A stretch of 64,000 nt of DNA, from the NCBI GenBank assembly GCA_029688905.1, contig JARULB010000006.1, forward strand, positions 225,527 to 289,526, read 5' to 3'. A program made the position numbers and the translations under genes. This document shows, piece by piece, positions 50,749-58,681 of this stretch. The notes below the pieces were generated by a model, which made no database searches, had not been told where the DNA came from, and saw only the letters and a list, made by a program, of their open reading frames with translations. The number at the start of each line of letters is the position of its first letter. Within the stretch, counting starts at the first letter, position 1. The stretch comes from Balneolales bacterium ANBcel1 (GTDB lineage Bacteria; Bacteroidota; Rhodothermia; Balneolales; Natronogracilivirgulaceae).

Positions 50749-52374
50749 TCAATCCATATAGGGATAACGCCATTCCCGCGGCGGATCAAACGTTTCCTTG
50801 ATCGAGCGTGCGGAGAGCCAGCGCAGCATATTTTGCCGACTACCGGCCTTGTCGTTGGTGCCGGACCTGCGGGCACCGCCGAACGGCTGCTGATCGACCA
50901 CCGCCGCCGTCGGCTTGTCGTTGATGTAGAAGTTGCCGGCGGCATCACGCAGGGCATCGGCCATCTTCTTGAGGACATAGCGATTCTTGGCGAAAATCGC
51001 ACCGGTCAGACCGTATGGCGAAGTTTCATTGCAGAGCTTGAGGGTCTCCTCGAAGCTGTCGTCCTTATAGACAAAGATCGTAAGAACCGGTCCGAATATC
51101 TCCTCCTCCATCGTCTTAAACCGGGGATTGGTGGTGAGGATGACCGTCGGTTCCACGAAATAACCGGTAGAATCGTCGTAACCGCCTCCGGCGATGATTT
51201 CGGCATCTTCCGCTTCCCTGGCGAAATCAATATAGCCGGTGATGCTGTCGAACGCTTTCTTATCGATAACAGCGCCCATAAATGTTGAAAAATCCTGTAC
51301 GTCGCCGGTCTTTATCGCGGCCACTTCCTTGAGGAAGGATTCGCGGAACCCGGGCCAGAACGACTCCGGCACATACATGCGGGATGCCGCCGAGCATTTT
51401 TGTCCCTGGTATTCAAAGGCACCTCTGAGAGCGGCGACCGTTACCTCTTCCACCGAGGCCGAGTTATGGACGAAGATAAAATCCTTGCCTCCGGTCTCCC
51501 CGACAATACGCGGGTAAGAGTGATATTTGTCGATATTATCCGCGATACTTTTCCAAAGGTGGTTGAACGTGCCTTCGGATCCGGTGAACTGCAGTCCGGC
51601 AAAATGCGGACTCCGGATGACCGGGTTGCCGACATTCGGGCCCGAACCCGGCAGGAAATTGATCACCCCGTCGGGGAGTCCCGCTTCCTGCAGCAGACGC
51701 ATCACATAATAATTGGAATAGATGGAGCTGGTTGCGGGTTTCCAGAGCACCACGTTTCCACACATGGCCATGGAAGTCGGCAGGTTCACTCCGATGGCCG
51801 TAAAGTTGAATGGCGTTACGGCAAAGAGAAAACCCTCCAGCGGACGGTACTCTACCTTGTTCCACATCCCTTCGGGCGAACTGGGCTGATCGGCCATCAC
51901 GCTGGTGAGATAGTAGGCGTTGAACCGGAAGAAATCCGCCAGCTCCCCTACCGCTTCGATTTCCGACTGTTGCGGGGTTTTCGACTGACCCAGCATGGTA
52001 GCGGCGTTAATGGTGTAGCGCCAGGTGCCGGTCAGCAGATCGGCTGCCTTCAGAAAAACCGCAACACGCTCTTCCCAGGGGGTAGCCGCCCATACCGAAC
52101 GGGCATCAAGCGCCGCCTCAATGGCTCTTTCCACCTCTTTCTCTCCGGCCTTGTGAAGCGTTCCGAGTTTGTGGCCGTGGTTGTGCGGCATCACTACGGG
52201 GCTGGTATCGCCTGTGCGGACTTCCTCCCCGCCGATGATCAGGGGAATATCCACTTCCTGTGACGATAAACGCTTGATCGCCGCTTTCAACCCCTCCCGC
52301 TCCGGAGTTCCCGGGGCATAAGAGTTATAGGGTTCATTCCTGGGTACGGGTACATTGAAATGGGCCTGAGTCAT
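50749..52374 (-). CDS. pruA: L-glutamate gamma-semialdehyde (P5C) dehydrogenase
   Basis: A 541-residue aldehyde dehydrogenase of the monofunctional P5CDH type. I choose the start at 52374 because AGGAG precedes it on the minus strand (52380-52384, 5-bp spacing); the frame is open to 52398. Landmarks: NEPYNSYAPGTPERE, AVTPFNFTAIGVNLP, LQFTGSEGTFNHLW, catalytic Glu in RIVGETGGKDFIFVH and catalytic Cys in EYQGQKCSAASRMY. The C-terminal PFGGARRSGTNDKAG is diagnostic for P5CDH. It oxidises glutamate semialdehyde to glutamate in proline catabolism. No proline dehydrogenase gene is adjacent. Confidence 0.95.
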   Translation of the reverse strand: MTQAHFNVPVPRNEPYNSYAPGTPEREGLKAAIKRLSSQEVDIPLIIGGEEVRTGDTSPVVMPHNHGHKLGTLHKAGEKEVERAIEAALDARSVWAATPWEERVAVFLKAADLLTGTWRYTINAATMLGQSKTPQQSEIEAVGELADFFRFNAYYLTSVMADQPSSPEGMWNKVEYRPLEGFLFAVTPFNFTAIGVNLPTSMAMCGNVVLWKPATSSIYSNYYVMRLLQEAGLPDGVINFLPGSGPNVGNPVIRSPHFAGLQFTGSEGTFNHLWKSIADNIDKYHSYPRIVGETGGKDFIFVHNSASVEEVTVAALRGAFEYQGQKCSAASRMYVPESFWPGFRESFLKEVAAIKTGDVQDFSTFMGAVIDKKAFDSITGYIDFAREAEDAEIIAGGGYDDSTGYFVEPTVILTTNPRFKTMEEEIFGPVLTIFVYKDDSFEETLKLCNETSPYGLTGAIFAKNRYVLKKMADALRDAAGNFYINDKPTAAVVDQQPFGGARRSGTNDKAGSRQNMLRWLSARSIKETFDPPREWRYPYMD

Positions 52375-52901
52375 GCCTGCTCCTGTTTGTTTATTCAAAT
52401 TGTGTGATACAGTATACTATTCAAGCGCTTTTTCCGCGCAGTGAGTTCCATGGTGAGCCGACAAAATAAGGCATAGCGCGTTTAAGAATCCAGCAAATCC
52501 ACAGATCCTTTGCAATTTCGGTTCGATTTCAATAAAAACAGTGCGTAATCAAAATCTACCGGTTGCCATTTCTCCGTTTCCTGACTGTCATTATCTCATT
52601 TCCCAGACATCTTTTTTTCTTTTTAGATCGGATTTCCACCCAAATCTTGAGATAACCATAATTTAATACACAAGCAAAAGCCCTTCCAACTCTGGTTTCA
52701 TACATTTTTTTAAACTTTTTTTCTGAAAGCGATTCGACCGAATTTTAGCTCCCAGAAAAGCGCTATCACATTTGATAACGATAAAATAATAGTGTGAAGC
52801 ACCCCATTTTAATTCCTGGAAAAGCCCTTTCACAACCGACACTTTTCCTGGTGAAATCCTTTTATATGGAACAGGAGAAACGTTTTTATCAAAAAATTAG
52901 T
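52375..52901. other. A+T-rich intergenic region with short inverted repeat
   Basis: About 530 bp without a convincing gene between pruA and a small membrane protein gene. The region is A+T-rich. TATCA and TGATA flank CATT at 52764-52777, a short palindrome. Similar phrases, AAAAGCCC followed by TTCCAAC or TTTCACAAC, recur near 52677 and 52820, so the block may contain degenerate repeats. Confidence 0.5.
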
Positions 52902-52909
52902 TATCTTTG
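52902..52909 (+). promoter_or_regulatory. Bacteroidota-type -7 promoter box TATCTTTG
   Basis: TATCTTTG matches TAnnTTTG exactly. It lies in A+T-rich DNA about 83 bp upstream of the first plausible start of the small membrane protein and is followed by a strikingly A-rich leader (52955-53050), typical of translated Bacteroidota leaders that lack Shine-Dalgarno sites. A convincing -33 TTTG was not seen, which lowers confidence. Confidence 0.5.
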
Positions 52910-52991
52910 TAACAGATCGAGAGAAAGAGTTTCTCTCTTGTTCCAGAAATTTGAGTCATTACAAAAAACAAAAACAAATAAGACACAAATC

Positions 52992-53501
52992 ATGAAACAT
53001 CGCATTATACACAAAGCGACCGAATACCTAACAAACAAAAAAAACAGACCTATGAGAAATCCACTTAAAAACACCCCGACCATTATCTTTGCAGCGCTGG
53101 TACCCATTGTCATTGGAGCGGCTCTGCTGATCTTCAACAGTACTCCGGCAACCTATGAGAAAGCGGATGTCAAAACTGCTGTATGGGTGCTGGACATTAA
53201 CGATGCTGTTCTTGGTACCGATTCACTCGGCACACTTACGGCCAATCTCTATGAGGAAACCAGAGGCGAACGCCGGACGGAAGTGCTTAATCCAATCATC
53301 AACGATATCGAGCGTCTGCTTGGCAACACCAACCGGGAGACTCCCGCACTGTTGGCCGATCTGCTCAGAGACCTCTCTGTAGAACACCCGTCAGAAGAAA
53401 TCCGCCGCAACGCCTACATAGCCATGGTTGTCGCTCTTGACAGCGAAATCATGGACTACGACGCCCCCTTTCAATCCCGAAGCGAATTCGTTTTCAACTG
53501 A
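52992..53501 (+). CDS. small membrane-anchored protein of unknown function
   Basis: Between 149 and 169 residues depending on the start: ATG at 52992 (MKHRIIHKATE) or at 53052 (MRNPLKNTP). Both follow A-rich DNA downstream of the TATCTTTG box. The frame is open further upstream, but that part precedes the probable promoter. One transmembrane segment (TIIFAALVPIVIGAALLIF) is followed by a periplasmic or cytoplasmic helical domain (WVLDINDAVLGTDSLG, RRTEVLNPIINDIERLLG, ALLADLLRDLSVEHPSEE). I do not recognise the family. Confidence 0.6.
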   Translation: MKHRIIHKATEYLTNKKNRPMRNPLKNTPTIIFAALVPIVIGAALLIFNSTPATYEKADVKTAVWVLDINDAVLGTDSLGTLTANLYEETRGERRTEVLNPIINDIERLLGNTNRETPALLADLLRDLSVEHPSEEIRRNAYIAMVVALDSEIMDYDAPFQSRSEFVFN

Positions 53502-54098
53502 TCGTGGTGGCGTTTATTCATCATATCACCACTTTTTTCCAATCTGGTTACGCCGAATCATCGTTCGGATGTAACCGCCGCCCATCCTGTGGCCCGGAGA
53601 CGGCCTGAGTAAAAACATACCCCACTGACCCGCGCGGTCACCTGTCCTATTTGTCTCCACTCTCAACAGCATTGATACTTCACAGCCGGTTTGCACCTTC
53701 GCATTATTCAAGCGACCGTCCCCGTGATACGTTGCGCACTAAACTGACTGACAATCCAGCCGGTTGACGTTTTCTGGTTATCAGCACGGTATCGCCATGT
53801 CGTCCTTGTGATGTCCCGCCAAATCCAGCCGGCAACCGATAATCGGTCTGATCCTGCCTTCGATTTGCCGTATTGTCCATTACGCGTGAAGAAATGCACT
53901 TTTATGCCCTGAACAGTCGGATTGATCCTGCCATCGATTTGCCGCCTTGATCCGGACATTGCTCTGCACACCAGTTATTTGTCAGATCCGCAGCCAAACG
54001 TTATTTTTTGACAGGGCACTGCGACAGAATAGTGTCCGTGCATGAGTCGACCCTGGTCGCGACAGCCGGCGTTCCAATCCATCCCAAATCCTGCGAAT
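53502..54098. repeat. intergenic region with degenerate direct repeats and a palindrome
   Basis: 597 bp without a recognised gene. The 28-bp sequences at 53843-53870 and 53917-53944 match at 25 positions (core TGATCCTGCC followed by TCGATTTGCCG). AATCCAGCCGG occurs near 53753 and at 53822. A 13-bp perfect palindrome ACCGATAATCGGT lies at 53835-53847, partly within the first repeat. The whole 53750-53960 stretch looks like two to three diverged copies of a unit. Function unknown. Confidence 0.6.
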
Positions 54099-54845
54099 AT
54101 GTCTTTTCAAAAAAAGAATGTCATCGTAACCGGGGCAGCCAACGGCATCGGTCGTGTCATTGCCCGAACATTCGCTGAAAAGGGCGCTTTTGTCGCCCTG
54201 GCCGATATCGACGACGGTGCCGGCAAGGCACTGGAACATGCCATTCGGGAGGATGGGTTTGGTGCGCGATTTTTTCATGCGGACGTCTCTGATCCCGGCT
54301 CGGTTGAAAAGCTGATCAAGCATACAACCGCCGCATGCGGATCCATTGACATCCTCATCAACAATGCCGGCGTTTCGGAGTTTACCCCTTTTTATAATTT
54401 GACGACCGATGAATGGGACCGTATCCTCAATACGAATCTGCGTGGAGCCTTCCTGTGCGCGCGGGAATCAGCGAGGGTCATGTGTGAGAACGGCGGCGGG
54501 TCCATTGTCAACATCGCATCCACCCGTGCACTCATGTCGGAGCCGGGATCTGAAGCCTATGCCGCTTCCAAGGGCGGATTGCTGGCACTCACGCACGCGC
54601 TGGCCCTGTCACTGGCCGATGACCGGATCACGGTCAATGCCGTTAGTCCGGGCTGGATCCACACCGGCGACTACACCTCCCTGCGTGATATCGACCATCA
54701 GCAGCATCCCTCCCGCCGCGTGGGCCGGCCGGCAGACATTGCCCGCGCCTGCCTGTTCCTCTGCGATCCCGAAAACAATTTCATCACCGGAGAAAACCTG
54801 GTGATCGACGGCGGCATGACACGGAAAATGATTTATGAGCATTGA
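54099..54845 (+). CDS. short-chain dehydrogenase/reductase (SDR)
   Basis: A 248-residue classical SDR when started at the Met of MSFQKKNVIVTGA (54099); the frame is open 19 codons further. Motifs: cofactor loop TGAANGIGR, DVSDPGSVEKL, NNAGVSEF, catalytic Ser in NIASTRALMS, YAASKGG for the Tyr-Lys pair, and PGWIHTGDY. The Asp of LADIDDG after the second strand suggests NAD preference over NADP. Substrate unknown; neighbours give no clue. It is convergent with the TonB receptor across 72 bp. Confidence 0.92.
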   Translation: MSFQKKNVIVTGAANGIGRVIARTFAEKGAFVALADIDDGAGKALEHAIREDGFGARFFHADVSDPGSVEKLIKHTTAACGSIDILINNAGVSEFTPFYNLTTDEWDRILNTNLRGAFLCARESARVMCENGGGSIVNIASTRALMSEPGSEAYAASKGGLLALTHALALSLADDRITVNAVSPGWIHTGDYTSLRDIDHQQHPSRRVGRPADIARACLFLCDPENNFITGENLVIDGGMTRKMIYEH

Positions 54846-54917
54846 TGAAATGCTTGCAGATTCGAAGCCGGCCATATAGCCATCCGCCATTACGATGTTG
54901 TTATGCAGATCCGGAAC

Positions 54918-57185
54918 CTATAACGACATTTCGATGCCGGCCCTCATCCAGCGGCCCGGTTGCGGGACGTTCGGAATATCCATGTAACTGGTATCCAGCA
55001 CATTGGATGCTTCCATGAACAGCCTGGCCTCCCCAATTCGGTAAAAAAGGTTCAGATCTACGGTCCAGAATGAATCAAACGGCCGGGTGCCGGTAAACTC
55101 GCCCTCTTCATAATGCAAATACTCCCCGGCCCGGTCCTGCCAGGTTACGGTGGAAAGCACGCCGCCGTTACGGGCTACCGGCAGCAGCAGAGAGATATCC
55201 ACCTTGTGCGTCAGGTGATCCAGCACATAATTGGAGATAAACTCACCGCTCTGCTTATCGGCATGCATATAGGTGTATTGCAGCGACAGGTAACTGTGGA
55301 CAGAATAAACTGCAGACGGCGAATGGCTGGTGGTTGTTTCCGGAGGGCTGGAATCGCCGGATGCATTAGCCAAATACTGATTCCGGGGAGCTGTGGATGC
55401 ATTTTGACTGCCGGCTCCGGATGTCTGAGAGCGACGCGCAATTGCCGCGGCCGTCCGGCGGGATCCGAGCGGAATGCGGATGCCGGCTTCAAAACCGGTG
55501 ATATTCACGCTGGTCAGGTTCTCACTGCGCCAAAGCTTGTCATCCGGGCGTCGGATCCAGTCAATCATGTTGGTCCCTCGGCGGTGAAAAACGGCGGCAT
55601 CTGTCTCCACACCGTTCCAGGAGCTTTTCAGGCCGGTTTCGACGGTAATGGCCTCTTCCGGTTCAAGATCGGGATTACCCAGGTTATCCGGTCCGCTATA
55701 AAACAGATCGGTGAATGTCGGGAGCCGAAGCGTGCGGTTGGCGCTCAGATACCAGCGTAAATGCTCGTGTAGCCGCAAGCCGAGATCCGCCCCGGGGAAA
55801 AGGGTCACCGGCACATCCAGGTCGGAATTGGAATAAATGAGGGTCCCGGCGGAAAAGGAGAACGGACCGGTGGCATAACTTTGCTCGAGCATCAGGCTGA
55901 GTCCGCTGCGATGGTAGGCGTGGGTGAACCAGGCATCGTCATAACCGGAAACCCGGCGGGGCGCGGACATCGGTTCACCAAGGACATTGCTGTAGATATG
56001 CTCATAACGGTAATCGAGGCCGACCGAGCTGGCGCCGAACCGGCTGCTGTAGACCCAGTTGAGTGAAGCCCCCAGAATATCGGTCTGATGGTAGTTATGA
56101 CCGCCGTACCAGTCGGGCGACTCATGGCGAAACAACTCAAACCGGTCGTGATGCCGCCGCCAGTAGACAGCCGGCGCAAGGCGCACGGAACCCTCGGGAA
56201 GCCAGCGCAGGGAGGCAAATACCGAACGGGTATGCTCAAACTGATCCGGAAAGCGGGGGGTATAAAAACTATTGGCGCCAAATGCTTTTTCATTATATCC
56301 CGCCTGAAGGTCCAGGCGCCCGGAATTGAACCCCAGCTGTGACCGGTAAAACAGGTTGCCGGTGCGGAAGTCGGTATTCTCGGTAAATCCGTCGCTGGTC
56401 ATGCCATGAATGGACAGATGGTGATTTACCGGTCCGGTTTGTGCCCCTCCGGAGATGCCGGCGGACCCGAACCGGTGCTGCCCTCCTGACAGTGAAGCAT
56501 GGATTTGTGACGCACCCGGTTCTTTTGTGATAATGTTGATGGCCCCGTTAAACGCATTCGGACCGAAGATTCTGGCTCCGGGTCCGTGCAGGATTTCCAC
56601 ACGTTCGATACTCTGCAGATCCACCGGTACATTCAGGTTATGGTGCCCGGTTTGCGGATCCGTGACATTTACGCCATTGAGCAGCACCAGGGTCTGGTCG
56701 AACGTACCGCCGCGGATGCTGACATCCGATTGCATGCCATAGGTCCCCCGATGGCGGATATCGACACTGCGCACCCCTGACAGGAGTCCGGCAAGGTCAT
56801 GGACAGGGGCATCGCTGATCTGCCGGCGGTCCATTACCCGCACCGATCGCCGCATCTCGGAATACCTGACCGGAACACGCTGGGCGCTGATAACAACCTC
56901 GTCCAGGTCAACGGCTATGATCGAATCCGGCGAGATTACCAGATAGGGCTGATCACGGTCTGATAAACGGGGTCGTTCGATATGACCTGTTTCAGCGGAT
57001 AATGCGGATTCTCCAAAAGAACTGGCCGGCTCGGGAGGATCAATAGTCGATGCGGGTTTTTGATGGGCGGGATCAGCACCTGCCGAAAGGCTTGTCGCGG
57101 CCCGGGTCACATACGGCGAAAAAAACAAACATAAAACGAATATCGCAGGCGCCCATCGTCGCCCGGTGGTTCGGTAAGAAAGCAT
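54918..57185 (-). CDS. TonB-dependent outer membrane receptor, BtuB-like
   Basis: A 755-residue receptor. After a signal peptide (IFVLCLFFSPYVTRAA) and about 60 polar residues comes the TonB box/plug (LDEVVISAQRVPVRYSE, DLAGLLSGVRSVDIRHRG, SDVSIRGGTFDQTLVLLNG, IERVEILHGPGARIFGPNAF, GAINIITK), then a 22-strand-type barrel ending in the aromatic signature RWMRAGIEMSL. The compact plug without a carboxypeptidase-like domain resembles cobalamin or siderophore receptors. Substrate is unproven and no cobalamin riboswitch was recognised upstream. An unusual Ser/Thr/Pro-rich loop lies near 55310-55440. Confidence 0.9.
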   Translation of the reverse strand: MLSYRTTGRRWAPAIFVLCLFFSPYVTRAATSLSAGADPAHQKPASTIDPPEPASSFGESALSAETGHIERPRLSDRDQPYLVISPDSIIAVDLDEVVISAQRVPVRYSEMRRSVRVMDRRQISDAPVHDLAGLLSGVRSVDIRHRGTYGMQSDVSIRGGTFDQTLVLLNGVNVTDPQTGHHNLNVPVDLQSIERVEILHGPGARIFGPNAFNGAINIITKEPGASQIHASLSGGQHRFGSAGISGGAQTGPVNHHLSIHGMTSDGFTENTDFRTGNLFYRSQLGFNSGRLDLQAGYNEKAFGANSFYTPRFPDQFEHTRSVFASLRWLPEGSVRLAPAVYWRRHHDRFELFRHESPDWYGGHNYHQTDILGASLNWVYSSRFGASSVGLDYRYEHIYSNVLGEPMSAPRRVSGYDDAWFTHAYHRSGLSLMLEQSYATGPFSFSAGTLIYSNSDLDVPVTLFPGADLGLRLHEHLRWYLSANRTLRLPTFTDLFYSGPDNLGNPDLEPEEAITVETGLKSSWNGVETDAAVFHRRGTNMIDWIRRPDDKLWRSENLTSVNITGFEAGIRIPLGSRRTAAAIARRSQTSGAGSQNASTAPRNQYLANASGDSSPPETTTSHSPSAVYSVHSYLSLQYTYMHADKQSGEFISNYVLDHLTHKVDISLLLPVARNGGVLSTVTWQDRAGEYLHYEEGEFTGTRPFDSFWTVDLNLFYRIGEARLFMEASNVLDTSYMDIPNVPQPGRWMRAGIEMSL

Positions 57186-57411
57186 ATAGCAGGTAGTTAC
57201 AGTCCGGTTTCATTTGTCGGTGCACTTCGTCACCGGTCCATCTGCTTGAAAATACACACCTCACCCTTAAAACACACGGACGAATGAAGTTGCGCTTGAT
57301 GAACTCATTGCCATATTGCCTGGAGTTAACTGAAATGGTAATATGATATGGAACGCTGGCTTCAGGTAGCATGCCAGAAAGCAATACCAATCCACCAAAT
57401 CACCACTTCAC

Positions 57412-57417
57412 AGGAGG
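57412..57417 (+). promoter_or_regulatory. Shine-Dalgarno AGGAGG deciding the start of the next gene
   Basis: A full AGGAGG lies 7 bp before the ATG at 57425, one of the few canonical ribosome sites in the window. It argues for that start over the ATG at 57371. Confidence 0.85.
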
Positions 57418-57424
57418 GAAATCT

Positions 57425-58624
57425 ATGCAGGTATATCTGGGTGACAAACTGCCCGATGTGGCAAAGAAACAACTCGCGGGCCTGGGATGCGATGTGATCG
57501 ACCGGCCGGATAGTGGCAAGGCAGACCTGGACCGTGGAATTGGCGATGCGGTTGTACTGGTCGTGCGATCTACGGTCGTATCCAGCGAGTGCATCCGAAA
57601 CAGTCCGGCACTGACACTCATCATCCGGGCCGGAGCGGGAGTCAACAATATTGATCAGGACGCCGCCAGCAAGGCGGGTATTTTTGTATCCAACTGCCCG
57701 GGGCAAAACGCCATTGCCGTGGCGGAACTGGCACTTGGACTCATGCTGTCGCTTGACCGAAGACTCCCGGAAAACGTCGCCGAGTTCCGAAACGGAAACT
57801 GGAAAAAGTCGGAGTTCAGCAAGGCCGACGGCCTGTACGGGAAGAAGCTGGGGATCATCGGAACGGGACAAATTGGCAGAGAAGTGATTGCGCGTGCCGG
57901 GGCTTTCGGCATGCCGGTCATCGCCTGGTCGCGCTCCCTTACCGCAGAGAAAGCCGAAGCGCTGGATGTGACCTTCGCCGACAGTCCGGGAGCTGTTGCC
58001 GCAGAATGTGACATCCTGAGCGTGCACCTGGCTCTCAGCGACGAAACGCGCGGACTGATTTCTGCGGATATACTCGCAAGCCTGAAACAGGGAGCTCTCT
58101 TCATAAACACTTCCAGGGCTGAAGTTGTGGACGGCGAAGCCCTGTACCGCGAGCTGGAATCTGGTCGAATTCGCGCCGGCCTGGACGTATTTGATGAAGA
58201 GCCGGAACAAAAAAGCGGACCGTTCAGCAGCCGGTTGCAGAAGCTGGAGAATGTCTATGTAACCCATCACATCGGAGCAAGCACGCAACAGGCGCAAATT
58301 GCGGTGGCCATGGATGCCGTGGAAACCGTTCGTGTATACGTACAGGAAGGACGGGTCCGCAACTGGCTGAATAAAAGCGGCCGGAACAAGACTCCGTGCA
58401 AGCTGGTTGTGAGGCATTTCGACAAGCCGGGTGTGCTGGCCAATGTGATGAGTGAGCTCAAAGCGGTGGGCATCAATGCCCAGGAACTGGAGAACGTCAT
58501 CTTCAAAGGCAAGGAAACCGCCTGTTGTACGATCCAGCTCAATAATCATCCCCCGGAAGAAACCCTTACGGCTATTCGAGGCCGAAAGGATGAAGTCATA
58601 AGCGCGCTTCTTCTGTCGAACTGA
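57425..58624 (+). CDS. serA: D-3-phosphoglycerate dehydrogenase with C-terminal ACT-like domain
   Basis: A 399-residue D-2-hydroxyacid dehydrogenase. It has LIIRAGAGVNNIDQDAAS, NAD motif LGIIGTGQIGREV, catalytic Arg in FINTSRAEVVDGEAL, Glu in LDVFDEEPEQ and His in VTHHIGASTQQAQ. The last 75 residues (LVVRHFDKPGVLANVMSEL, INAQELENV) form an ACT-type regulatory domain, which may bind serine. This combination fits the first step of serine synthesis. It is divergent from the TonB receptor and convergent with glnS. No serC or serB gene is adjacent. Confidence 0.88.
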   Translation: MQVYLGDKLPDVAKKQLAGLGCDVIDRPDSGKADLDRGIGDAVVLVVRSTVVSSECIRNSPALTLIIRAGAGVNNIDQDAASKAGIFVSNCPGQNAIAVAELALGLMLSLDRRLPENVAEFRNGNWKKSEFSKADGLYGKKLGIIGTGQIGREVIARAGAFGMPVIAWSRSLTAEKAEALDVTFADSPGAVAAECDILSVHLALSDETRGLISADILASLKQGALFINTSRAEVVDGEALYRELESGRIRAGLDVFDEEPEQKSGPFSSRLQKLENVYVTHHIGASTQQAQIAVAMDAVETVRVYVQEGRVRNWLNKSGRNKTPCKLVVRHFDKPGVLANVMSELKAVGINAQELENVIFKGKETACCTIQLNNHPPEETLTAIRGRKDEVISALLLSN

Positions 58625-58681
58625 CCTGCTTTCGAGCAACTGCTCACCATATTCGTCAGACGCAATCCAACTCCAAAAGGC

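Noticed and set aside
57186..57424. Cobalamin riboswitch upstream of the BtuB-like receptor
   Set aside because: Looked for a B12-box-like conserved segment on the minus strand and found none; the gap is also short.
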